Assembly (NCBI GenBank): GCA_946965045.2
Contig: OX337240.1
Location: 3,100,001 to 3,164,000, forward strand
Direction of reading: 5' to 3'
Source: Epithemia pelagica
Lineage: Eukaryota > Bacillariophyta > Bacillariophyceae > Surirellales > Surirellaceae
Length of the DNA: 64,000 nucleotides
Part shown: piece by piece, positions 54,753 through 64,000 of the stretch
Layout of the letters: each line of letters begins with the position of its first letter
Numbering within the stretch: position 1 is the first letter of the stretch
Notes under the pieces: generated by a model
Databases searched by the model: none
Told to the model about the DNA's origin: nothing
The model's input: only the letters and a program-made list of their open reading frames with translations
Made by a program: the position numbers and the translations under genes

Positions 54753-57700
54753 TCGAGTTGGAGGAACCAGACAAGGCTCCGTCCTCTTCTGCTTCTGCTG
54801 CGTCTTTGTTGACACGTGCACCACATTCCAAAGGACCAACGTTCCACGATGACAACGACAACGACGAAACCACCAGGAATCCTTCTCGACCAGACGCTTC
54901 CTTGTCACATTCTTCCTCATTACCATCCTCCTCATCATCCTCGCCACCCCTCTTGATTGTGTGTTTGGTCGATGGAAGCCTCTATGCCTTGAATGCCTGG
55001 ACCGGAGAATTGCAATCCTCCTACTCGGCCGGTCCCCCCTTGGTACAACAACCACAATCACAATCGCAAGCACAAGCACAACAGTCGTTGGATGATGGGG
55101 AACAACAAGAACAGGACTGGGAACCACAACAAGAACATGAACATGAAGAAGAAGATTGGGAGGACAATGACGACGAATTTTGTAATTGGGACAGTTGGGA
55201 CTACCAAATGGAGGACGACAACAACGACAACATCCATCTGGAGGACAATCCCAATCACCACCAACAAGAACAGGACGAGGATCCGATCCATGACTCGACG
55301 ACGACGACGACGACGACGACGACTTCAGATGCCCTTCGCATTCATCCAGGGTTGGATGGTCAATTGTATTATTGGCAACCAGCATCTCACCACCATTCCA
55401 ACCATGACGACCATGACAATGACCAACACGATAATGATGGGGTCTTGCAACCCCTACCGCTGTCCATGTCCTCCTTGTTGGAACATCCCGTGCAAACCTG
55501 TTCTTCCACGACAACGACAAGTCGCAAAAAGGAGTGTGGCATTTTGACAGCATCCGTGGCCCAAACTACCTTGCTCGCCGTTGACGCCACGACGGGAGCC
55601 TTGCAATGGACCAGTCACAGTCATGCTCCATCCAATACCAATGGCAATGCCAATCCGGAACCAGTTCGGAAGGACAACGATTCGTCCACACCCGCCGTGT
55701 TGCTGCTCCAACGCAAAGATTTGGTCGTCCAACACGTGTCCTTGGCCACGGGACAGTGCTTGTGGAATGTCACGGTGGGATCCTATCAAGCCATTGACTT
55801 TTCAGCAGCCACTGAGAATGCCCCCCGAACCTCTTCCTCGGCACACGTTCCGCTCTTGAAATTTGCCAAGGGCGGTCGTGCCCTGTACGCCTTGGCAGCA
55901 GCCCCCGAGGAGGAAAACGACGAGGCATTCAAAGTCTTGTGGAAGATTGAATCCCCACATGTCGTGGCATCCGTCTTTGGCATGAATCGCCAGCAATGGC
56001 AACCGATTCAAGTCTTGCAGGAGGATGACGACGAAGAGGAGGAGGAAGAAGAAAAAGACAAACCCAACACTCCACCACAAGACAAGAATGGCGAATGGAA
56101 CGAGGCTTTTACCAAGGGTCCATGGACCAGATTTTTGCCAGCCTCGTCTTCTTCTTCTTCTTTCTCCTCTTCCTCCTCCTCCTTGTTTTCGTCCTCCTGG
56201 ATAGACTCGTGGCGACAAGAACAACAACAACAACAACAAGGCAGATCGCAAGCACTCTTGTCCTTGCCGGCAGGAGAGCCTCAACAAGAGCGTTCCGGCG
56301 ACTCGCACCACACCCAAGACTCTACCAATCCACTCAACAAGGTCAACCACAACAACAACAACAACAACAACGAACCACAACCGGATGCGGATCCGTTGCA
56401 ATATTACCACTTTCATCCGGGGCACTGTCGCAATGGTGCGACGGGAACCACCTGTCTTGCGTCCTTTGCCACTTCACCACCGTCACCACCAATCACAACG
56501 CCATTCTCGACGAATCTAGTACAGCAACAACACGAACAACACGAACAATGGATGCAAGCGACTCGGAGAGGGATTGTCCTAGTGGCACACTTGTTGGTAC
56601 TGGTAGGAGGCGTGTTGTTGTGGAAACGGCGACGACGACGCCAACAGTCGCAGTCGAGAACCACAACTAGTCATCACACGTTTGCCCCGGGGATTCGGTC
56701 CGTGTCACTCGAGGCATTGGCCGAATCCTCGTCTCGGTCACATGGTCCATCCAGCAGTATCAGCTTTCCAGGAGCCATTCCCACACGTTCCAAAAACAAC
56801 CAGCATGTCCCTCCAACAACCACCGAAGCAGAATCACTTCTGGAGGACCCGCAGGGCAATTCCGGAACAGTCCCAGAACCGCACGAGTCCAAAAATAGTG
56901 TCAACGCCACTTCCAGTGACGCCTCTGCCGCATCAACAACCCCCAAACCCCCAGTCGTGGACCAGGAGAACGTTCCGGCTCGGCCTGCTGCGGCCACGGC
57001 CGTGATTCCGCATCCAACCGGGGAGGGTACCTCCACAGTTCCCCTCGTTCAATATGCCCGCTATGCCTCGGAATTTGAAGAGTTGGAATCCTTGGGTCAG
57101 GGTGGATTTGGCAGTGTCGTACGGTGTCGGAACAAATTGGATGGTCGCGATTATGCCATTAAAAAGGTCATGTTGCGAGGACCGGTCCAGTCGTCGTCGG
57201 AGCAGCAGCAGCAGCAGCAACCGGCCTGGGCGGCTCGCAACGCGCAATGGCGCTTTCAACAAGAATTGGCTCGTGTCTTGCGAGAAGTCAAAATTTTGGC
57301 CGTCTTGGATCATCCCAATATCGTTCGATACTTTACCGCATGGTTGGAAATGGATGTCGAATCGTCGTCGTCGACAACGACATGCTCCGAGCAGCCACCT
57401 GGCTCGACTCGTGGCAAGGATCCCAACGAGGAACGGAATAGTAGTCGAGTCGAACAGGATTTGTCCAGTGTCTTGTCCTCCCGACAACCAGGCACTGGCG
57501 AGACTCCAAGTCATCAAGCGTCCTCCTCCATGTGGCGTTCTCGTTTGGGTGGTCGATGGGTACAATCCAATGTTAACACACCATCTTGGACGACAAACGA
57601 CGAGTCCTCCCTCCGGTACCGACCAAACAATAACTCATACTCCACCACTGCTGCATGGGAAGATCAACAACGGGCTGCGGCCGCCATTGCCGCCTCGTTG

Positions 57701-59314
57701 GGAGATGCCGCCGAGGAATGTGGCATTATTTTTGAAGACAGTAGCCGTTGCACGGGTGGTGATAATGGCGATAGGGATACTGGTGATGGAACTGACGAAA
57801 AGGCCTCGGTCTTGTCGTCCTGTCACAAACGACTGGCCTACCATCATCATCGCTCGGAGCAACTATCCGACTCGATGGATGCCTCCTCCGCCGGTGTGGA
57901 AGAAGAGGCATCCAAACATCAGGCACGATCGAACGACACTACACCACAAGTCGTAAATGACACGGAAACCACGCCGATTGTACAGCATACCTTGTATATT
58001 CAGATGCAATTGTGTCGATTCGAAACGATTGCCGACTTTTTGCGCAACAAGGAGGCCCGCAAGGGACGCACTGCGTCTCGTAGACGACGACGATCCAGCA
58101 GTAGTCACAACAAGGTGGACATTCCTCTGGCTCTTTCCCTCTTGCTCCAAATTTCCAAGGCCGTACAACACGTCCATGAGAAGGGACTGATTCATCGAGA
58201 CTTGAAACCCAGCAATTGCTTTATGGATACCTTGGGTGTCGTGAAAGTGGGCGATTTTGGGTTGTCACGAGAAACTCACAACTCGGCGTCTTTGACCATG
58301 ACGGACCAAGACGACGACGACGAGTTGGCAAACCGAGAAACGACGGACGCTGCCATTGTGGCACAGCTGTTTGGCGATGCCCAAGTTTCCCCCACCACCA
58401 ACGACAACGAGTCCGCAGGAGCAGCAGCAGCAGCAGCGGCGGCTCCACCTACGATTGACCACACGGCTGGTGTGGGGACTCGCTTGTATGCATCGCCGGA
58501 ACAAACCGAAGGCTCCAGCTACGATTCCAGCACTGATGTGTATTCCTTGGGCATTATGCTCTATGAGTTGTGTTACCCCATGTATACGGGTATGGAACGC
58601 AACATTTGTTTGAGCAAACTACGACAACAACGTCAATTTCCCTTGGATTGGTCCACGGTGGTGGGACGCCCCTACAGCCAGCCGATTCAAGACTTGGTCC
58701 AGTCCATGTTGGATCCTCGACCCTCGTTGCGACCCAACGCGGCCCAAGTGGCCTGGCAAATCCAGCAAATCATGGGGGAACTCACCATTTTGTCTTCCCT
58801 CACGCGACGAAAAACGTCATTCTTGGCCGACGACGAACAGCAGAATGGCGAATCCAACACCAATGGCCACGACGACGACGACGATGTTGTCTTTCTCAAG
58901 GTGGAATCCCAAAATCCTGAAACGGCCTTGGCCCATGCCGTAACCCTGATCCAATCCTGGCCGCATTCCGGCGACTCGTGCCAACGACGACGACCACGCG
59001 TGGAAATTTTGCAGTCGGGCATGGCCCGCCAAGTGTGCACGGGTACGACCATTTTGGAGTTTGCCCTCGTGTTCCATCACCACCACCACAACCGTCGGTT
59101 GTGGTTGGACCCGGAGAAGAATACGGAAACCACGAGTCTGCAACAACAACACGACGTACCAATAGGAGCCGAGGAGGAGGAAGAGGAAGCTCTGGAAGAG
59201 GACTTGGTTCGGTTCCTGGAACAAGACTCGGATATTGTCCGCGTGCAAGCCATTTCGGCCCATCATGCTCATCCTTCGCAACCACCACCCAAGCCCGACA
59301 CGGTTGTGACTTGA
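54323..59314 (+). CDS. PERK-like eIF2-alpha kinase (ER stress sensor)
   Basis: 1663 residues from ATG 54323 (the frame extends upstream only by a TTG). After a hydrophobic leader (WMILSVVWTTTGLM) comes an acidic low-complexity run. The lumenal part has beta-propeller repeats as in PERK/IRE1 (VCLVDGSLYALNAWTGEL, LLAVDATTGALQW, GQCLWNVTVG; about 210-490). A transmembrane helix VLVAHLLVLVGGVLLW is near 750. The kinase starts at about 917 with LGQGGFGSVV and AIKKV. There is a 220-residue insert between lobes (about 1005-1220), then HRDLKPSNC (about 1290), DFGLSRE, GTRLYASPEQ and the eIF2-kinase signature DVYSLGIMLYELCYPMYTGMER. It would phosphorylate eIF2-alpha when unfolded proteins accumulate in the ER. 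The lumenal/TM plan separates it from GCN2. The insert and acidic runs are longer than usual. Confidence 0.88.
54676..54750 (+). repeat. in-frame (GAA)n then (GAT)n microsatellite in the kinase gene
   Basis: It encodes a run of Glu followed by a run of Asp just after the leader of the PERK-like protein. Triplet units keep the frame, so length variation would be tolerated. Confidence 0.95.
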
Positions 59315-59799
59315 CCGTGTTGTTGTTGGTGATGGAGTCCAGGAAACGGTACTCCGTGTATACGTAACTCTTTACGTAATGGTTGGGTAGCACACGTTCT
59401 GCAATAGAGGTGGCGACAGTAACTGGGCCACACTACTAGTTACTAGGAGTAACACAAAGCACGTTTCACTTTTGAGCGCCATGTCTCGTCCCTGTGTTTG
59501 CCACCAAGGATCTACCAAGGAGCCAACCGAGATTTGGAAAAAAACGTGTGTGGCATTCAATGATAACGAACCACACGTCGTATTGGGCAAGCAATCGTGG
59601 TTGCTGCTCCTCTAGAGAGAGTAGGCGTCATCCACATAAACAGGAGCAACAGTACCTACTGGTACGGCATTAATCGTGTGGACACTGACTCTACGTACTA
59701 GGTGTATATACTGGATCTATCGTAGAGACGGGTAAATTGCAACCACGGTGTGTGGCCACTCTACAGCCGACTGGCCAAGTGTGTTTAGTCTCTAGTAGT
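59315..59799. other. gap between convergent genes
   Basis: 3' flanks of the kinase gene and of dapF. A small inverted word, TACTAGTTACTAGGAGTA (59435-59452), is present. No gene. Confidence 0.4.
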
Positions 59800-60918
59800 T
59801 TATTCCAGTGCAGGTCGCGGGGCTTGTCCCTCAAAGACAAATTCGGCCGGCCCGGACATGTACACCTTGTTGTTGTCTTGATTCCATTCAATCCACAAGT
59901 CACCACCGGGCAAGGTGACACGACAAGGTTGGTTCGGCAGTGTCGTGGGAATTTTGCCGGCGCGACAAGCCGCCACGACCAAGGCACAGGTTCCCGTACC
60001 ACAGGCCAAGGTGGGACCGGCGCCGCGTTCCCAGACCTTCATGCGCAAATGTTGCGGTCCCAGGACTTGGACAAATTCGACATTGGTCTTGGCGGGAAAG
60101 AGATTGGTGGCCGATTCCAAGGCCGGACCATCCGTCGCCAAATCGACGTCGGTTTCGAGGTCGTCGACAAAGATAATGGCATGCGGATTGCCCATGCTCA
60201 CAGCCGAAATCTTCCATGTCTTGTCGGGATTGTTGGGCGCCACGACGGGCAATTCGACGACGGATTCGTTGTCAAAATTGGGTTTCAACGTGGTGGGAAC
60301 TTGCGAAGCTTGCAAAATGGGTTCGCCCATGTCCACCGTCACGGTTCCATCTAAGTTCAGGACGGGAACAATGGGACCCGCCAAGGTATGAATGGTATAG
60401 GAATCCTTTGTGGTTGTTGTTGTTTTGGCGTCCAAGGCTTGCAAAAACTTGGCCAAACAACGAATGCCATTGCCACACATTTCTGGTTCACTCCCATCGG
60501 AATTGTAAATGCGCATGGCACAATCAAAAGCGTCATTGGGGGATTGCAAGGCAAAAATGACGCCATCGCCACCAATGCCAAAATTGCGATGGCACAAGGC
60601 TTGACTTTCTTGGGGAGACAAGCTCGGTTCCAACTGGTCGCGATTGTCAATCAAGAGAAAATCATTGCCCAAGCCGTGGTATTTGGCAAACGCAATCATG
60701 TTGTTGTCAGTCGGCAATGTCGCATCCGCTGTGCTACTACTCGAGTCGGCGACCGAAGCGAACTGTCGAGTGAGACCACCAAACCGCAAGGAAGTCTGCT
60801 GCTGGTTGGTTCGAAGGGTCGTAAAGGATTCCACCAGCACGAGACTGGTGGATAGCGACAACCACAAGAGGGACCAGGGAGAGAAACGGTGGGCGGCAAG
60901 TCTGCTCGTAAGAGTCAT
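59800..60918 (-). CDS. dapF: diaminopimelate epimerase, plastid-targeted
   Basis: 372 residues from ATG 60918. DapF converts LL- to meso-diaminopimelate, the penultimate step of plastid lysine synthesis. The two catalytic cysteines sit in EMCGNGIRC (Cys148) and ACGTGTC (about 306), with the surrounding GGDGVIFA, RIYNSDGSEPE, SMGNPHAIIFV and ERGAGPTLACG blocks intact. The mature enzyme begins at about MIAFAKYHGLGNDF (74), so the first 73 residues are a leader: a signal peptide (PWSLLWLSLSTSLVLVES) directly followed by Phe (SF at 31-32) and a Ser/Thr/Gln-rich transit part. A Phe at that cleavage site is the hallmark of diatom and other secondary-plastid leaders. No intron. Length is normal. Confidence 0.95.
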   Translation of the reverse strand: MTLTSRLAAHRFSPWSLLWLSLSTSLVLVESFTTLRTNQQQTSLRFGGLTRQFASVADSSSSTADATLPTDNNMIAFAKYHGLGNDFLLIDNRDQLEPSLSPQESQALCHRNFGIGGDGVIFALQSPNDAFDCAMRIYNSDGSEPEMCGNGIRCLAKFLQALDAKTTTTTKDSYTIHTLAGPIVPVLNLDGTVTVDMGEPILQASQVPTTLKPNFDNESVVELPVVAPNNPDKTWKISAVSMGNPHAIIFVDDLETDVDLATDGPALESATNLFPAKTNVEFVQVLGPQHLRMKVWERGAGPTLACGTGTCALVVAACRAGKIPTTLPNQPCRVTLPGGDLWIEWNQDNNKVYMSGPAEFVFEGQAPRPALE

Positions 60919-62403
60919 TTCGGCAGAGTGTTCTGGTTGTTGTTGGTATTACTATTGTGGTTGTTCCATTAGTACTTGAAAGAATGGACGACACATACAC
61001 AAGTGTTGTGGGTCTCGCTCAGATCTCTGGATGGAGATTTTGTGCGGTTCGACGACGAGAGTGACGTTCTATCACAAACGCAGACCCGCATTCGAGGAAC
61101 TTTGGTTGTAAAATGAAGTGGGAATGTCGCAAGGACATTCGATCTCAGCGTGTGGCACTGATGTCTGTGAATAGTTCCATCAACTATAAAACGAATCATG
61201 GTCCAAGGAGTAGTGATTCAGTCTGCTGGAGAGTTCTATTTCCGCGATATTTTACGGAGAGTCATTTGAGTGTGCAGATTTGATCCTATTTTGGCCTTAA
61301 TTTTTGTTGTATTTTTTCACATAGAATGGTTCTGAATTCTGAAACTAAAAATGTGCCCAGCCGAGGAGGGATTTTGACTAGTTTCATGTAGAAAAATCCA
61401 AACGAAAATCAGGTGATTTCATGAAACTAGAACACAAAATCGGACAGTCGCAACACTCAACAATCCTCATCTGTTCTGGAACAGAGAGACTCTGGATACC
61501 GCAGGACATTCCCTCTGACAGGACAAAGACACTCCCAAACGTCCAAGCCGAGAGACGAGAAACCACAACCTGCGACAATGGCGACGGCTGTTGTAGGGGA
61601 TGCCGGGCAGAAATTGGTCCGATCAGACCAATTTCCGGTCAGACATCTTGGAACCTGCCAAGCACGAAATAATGGTGGATACACAATTCCCTGTTCGAGC
61701 ATGGCACGGTGGTTCCACATTCCTGTGGCGCTCCTCTACAAGGAGACAAATACTGTGACGCTCCATTACAGGAACGAAAGCCAGTCACCCAACACTTTGA
61801 AACCAAAGCTCACGAGATATGAGTTGCCATGGAAGCAAACAAATTTCATTCGGCTCGCTTCGCTTCCTGGTTCCGTGGAGGACAGTGTCCGTGAACCTTC
61901 CTCCTCCAAGGCGGCCCGTACCATGGGAGGGCAGGATCCAAGTAAGGATGATACGGATGGATCTGTCCATTCATTCATTTGCTGCTCGTTTGGACGACGA
62001 CAACCAGAACGTATCCACACCTACTGCCGTCGGTTCCACGGATCATCCAGACTTGACCACTGCGGCAAATCGCCGAGAGCGCAATTGCTAGCTACCTAGC
62101 TTTTCAACAGGGAAAAGCTACATGCTCGCTTGGTCCGTGTGAGCGCAAGCGAAAAGGTCATTCCACAGATTTCTACTGCCAATGTGCAGCGGCTTTGCTC
62201 TCTGGCTAGACCTTTCATGGGGGACGGATGGAGGAGAATGACAAACGTTTGGATGGGCTAATACGCTGGGATCGAATCGACTCTACCGTAACAATGTGCA
62301 GTACGTGCGCGCAAGGCTCTGCTGGGACTAACGATCCTTGTATAATAGTATGGAGCAACCGCCGCAACGACACAAGTAGTAATTCTACATCCGCTCCGCG
62401 GAG
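60919..62403. other. 1.5-kb gap upstream of dapF
   Basis: Contains the dapF promoter. Short frames (for example plus 61578-62099) show no domain and I do not call them. At 62394-62403 CTCCGCGGAG is a 10-bp palindrome bordering the hairpin region. Confidence 0.4.
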
Positions 62404-62553
62404 TGGGGAGGCACGAGGAGGGGCTATTGACTCCGAGAAGGGCAATAGCTCCGAGAAGTGGACCGCCTTCTAAATCCGCGTCAGCGGATTTGGCGGTCCA
62501 CGACGAGGAGCTATTGCCCGCCGAGGAGTCAATAGCCCCGACAAGTGCCCCCA
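62404..62553. repeat. modular nested hairpin 1 (150 nt)
   Basis: Five complementary word pairs, from outside in: TGGGGAGGCAC/GTGCCCCCA, GGGCTATTGACTC/GAGTCAATAGCCC, GGCAATAGCTC/GAGCTATTGCC, TGGACCGCC/GGCGGTCCA, AAATCCGC/GCGGATTT. Between them lie short spacers that do not complement each other but resemble one another on both arms: CGAGAAG, CGAGAAG, CGACGAG, CGCCGAG, CCGACAAG. Confidence 0.85.
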
Positions 62554-62789
62554 CGACCAGGAGGGGATGTCGCTTGCTTCTATCACCTCCGAGTCCCCCC
62601 CTAATTAACTGTCACACTTTTTTCCCAGGACTGGTTTTTTTGCTCCGCACTATCTTTTTTAGCTCCGCACTTGCTCGCGTATGAGAGCGCGGCCGTCGCG
62701 GGCAATATAAGGCTATATAAGACGAAAATCCTACTTCCATTCCGAGGAGCTATAGTAGTATTAAGAACTCCCTATGTCTAGTCCCTTTT

Positions 62790-62911
62790 GAGGAGGGTCG
62801 CCCGGCGCGGAGGGTAGAATGACGAGGAGGGCAATGGTCGAGGAGGGCGCACGCCCGACAAGACAATTGCCCGTCGAGTCATTCTCCCGACAAGCCGGGC
62901 GCGCCCGACGC
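62790..62911. repeat. modular nested hairpin 2 (about 122 nt)
   Basis: Same design as hairpin 1 with different words: AGAATGAC/GTCATTCT, GGGCAATGGTC/GACAATTGCCC (one mismatch), GGGCGC around ACG at the centre, and an outer CGCCCGGCGCG-type pair. Spacers are GAGGA on the left arm and GACAA or GTCGA on the right arm. Confidence 0.75.
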
Positions 62912-62959
62912 GAGAGGACGGCCAGACACAGGGAAGTAGTAAACTTACTCCCTATCAAG

Positions 62960-63139
62960 CTGTGTAGGTAGTGAGAAATTCCTGGAAGCCATGTCACAAA
63001 GTGTCACACAAATGTCACACAATTGTCACACAAGTGTCACACATGAGAGGGAAACCGCGCGACTCGCACGAAACTACTTCCCGGTCGTACAAAAAATTCC
63101 TACTGTAGTATAAAAATGTGAGACGAACTACCTACACAG
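62960..63139. repeat. 12-bp inverted pair enclosing a TGTCACAC array
   Basis: CTGTGTAGGTAG at 62960-62971 and CTACCTACACAG at 63128-63139, exact. Between them, 62991-63043 has five copies of TGTCACA(CA) at 10-13 bp spacing. The word ACTCCCTAT also recurs at 62768 and 62948. Possibly ends or internal parts of a small non-autonomous element. Confidence 0.65.
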
Positions 63140-63587
63140 TCTGGTATGGAGTTAGTGTCTCACTTTCCGACCCTCCCAACAAGTGCCAACCCGAACAAGT
63201 CGTAGAAAAGTGATCTGCTTCACTTTGCTCAACAGGATGATGAGAGGCTGCCTTGGTTGCAGTGGACCAAGGCTTGGCGGATGGGAATGATTGGACATGT
63301 TGCCACCAGACAACTATTACATCGAGAAGGCAGTCGTTACACTGGTTTCCCGTCATTTGGTGATTTGGGCATGATAGTCGGTGTCATGGCCCACTTGTTT
63401 GTATACACATCACAAGAGACCTTGCTGCAGTGTAGCCCATGTATGCTGGCCAATCCACCATTGGATGGCCACACCTACAAGGATCGATTCGAGGGTGGGA
63501 CCATGATGAGTGGCTGTTGTTCCCTCGGGCAGCACCGAGCTGCAAGATGAGGGCCTTCTGGACTGACCGGAGGAACCAGCAACCACT

Positions 63588-63914
63588 CTACACATGTGTG
63601 TGCTGGCTCCAAAACAGGACGACAAGCATGGCAGAAATTAGGAAACAACAGCAGCCATGAAACGCAAGAAGACGACGGAACATCTGCGTGTCGAGGTCAC
63701 ATGGAGCTCGAATAAAGTCTGACGACGAGGTTTCCTGATCAGCGAATGCAGAAGTTGAAACAGATACTGTAGATCCGAGATCCAGGTCCTGAAACTTGAG
63801 ATTGACAATCAAGGTAGTATATCCGTACGGTATGTCCGATTGTGCATCGAGTCTAACGTGGTAAGGGCAAACACTTCTGGAACAAGTGTCGTCCGTGTTA
63901 GGATCTTTGTACAA
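63588..63914 (-). CDS. possible exon of an unrecognised gene
   Basis: The frame reads QGDAITLYKDPNTDDTCSRS from about 63945 and continues ~105 codons with ordinary, non-repetitive composition (VRLDAQSDIPYGYTTLIVNL), ending in a hydrophobic stretch (CCCFLISAMLVVLF) and a stop at 63588. No ATG lies upstream in frame before a TAA near 63953, so if real it is a later exon. The rest of 63170-64000 has no supported feature. Confidence 0.25.
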   Translation of the reverse strand: MYKDPNTDDTCSRSVCPYHVRLDAQSDIPYGYTTLIVNLKFQDLDLGSTVSVSTSAFADQETSSSDFIRAPCDLDTQMFRRLLAFHGCCCFLISAMLVVLFWSQHTHV

Positions 63915-64000
63915 GGTGATTGCATCGCCTTGGCTACTGCTTTGTTCCCTGGCTTACACCTCCGCACCTCGGGAGGTCAGAAGTGTCAAGAAACGCACAA

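Noticed and set aside
54584-54873. Minus-strand frames of repeated Ser, Ile or Phe
   Set aside because: Reverse translation of the GAA/GAT microsatellite in the kinase gene.
1-64000. CRISPR arrays, rRNA and tRNA genes
   Set aside because: No regularly spaced repeat-spacer array or recognisable rRNA stretch was seen; tRNA genes cannot be excluded by eye but none was identified.

Overview
The window is nuclear DNA of a photosynthetic eukaryote, most likely a pennate diatom. The grounds are short GT-AG introns, a diaminopimelate epimerase with a two-part plastid leader, a local family of Ser/Gln-rich paralogues, strong amino-acid repeats in signalling genes, and a dense mixture of Copia, PIF/Harbinger and MULE elements. 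The host assignment is an inference.

Layout. 1-3937: 5' part of a decayed Copia-type LTR retrotransposon on the minus strand (LTR, gag, protease, integrase), running off the left edge. 4341-7297: an apparently intact PIF/Harbinger element with 17-bp terminal inverted repeats, AAT target duplication, a Myb/SANT-like gene and a DDE transposase. 8347-13523: a convergent pair, a 1150-residue zinc/SAP-containing probable transposase and a second gene with an in-frame TGA. 14386-22945: three members of a local paralogue family flanking a frameshifted P-loop NTPase. 22946-26172: gene-poor DNA. 26173-45796: a MULE whose transposase gene is cut in two by a 14,163-bp element (30006-44168). That inner element has 14/15-bp terminal inverted repeats (CATCTAAGGA...), a 4-bp target duplication GAGT, clustered TGCGC motifs near both ends, and four genes: a 1286-residue DDE transposase, a RING-finger protein, a Cys-rich protein sharing the RING protein's C-terminal domain, and a 619-residue protein with two introns. 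45932-46600: C-terminal remnant of methionyl-tRNA formyltransferase. 46912-48221: SfsA-family gene with a frameshift. 49027-53738: seven-transmembrane receptor-like gene with one intron. 54323-59314: PERK-like eIF2-alpha kinase. 59800-60918: plastid dapF. 60919-64000: mostly non-coding, with two unusual modular hairpins near 62.4-62.9 kb.

The main result is the nested pair. The two flanks of the inner element read as the N- and C-terminal halves of one MULE transposase, which independently confirms both insertion boundaries. The inner element carries more genes than a minimal transposon and is the best candidate here for an undescribed system. The right third is ordinary host DNA, with stress sensing (kinase), sensing of outside signals (receptor) and lysine biosynthesis (DapF).
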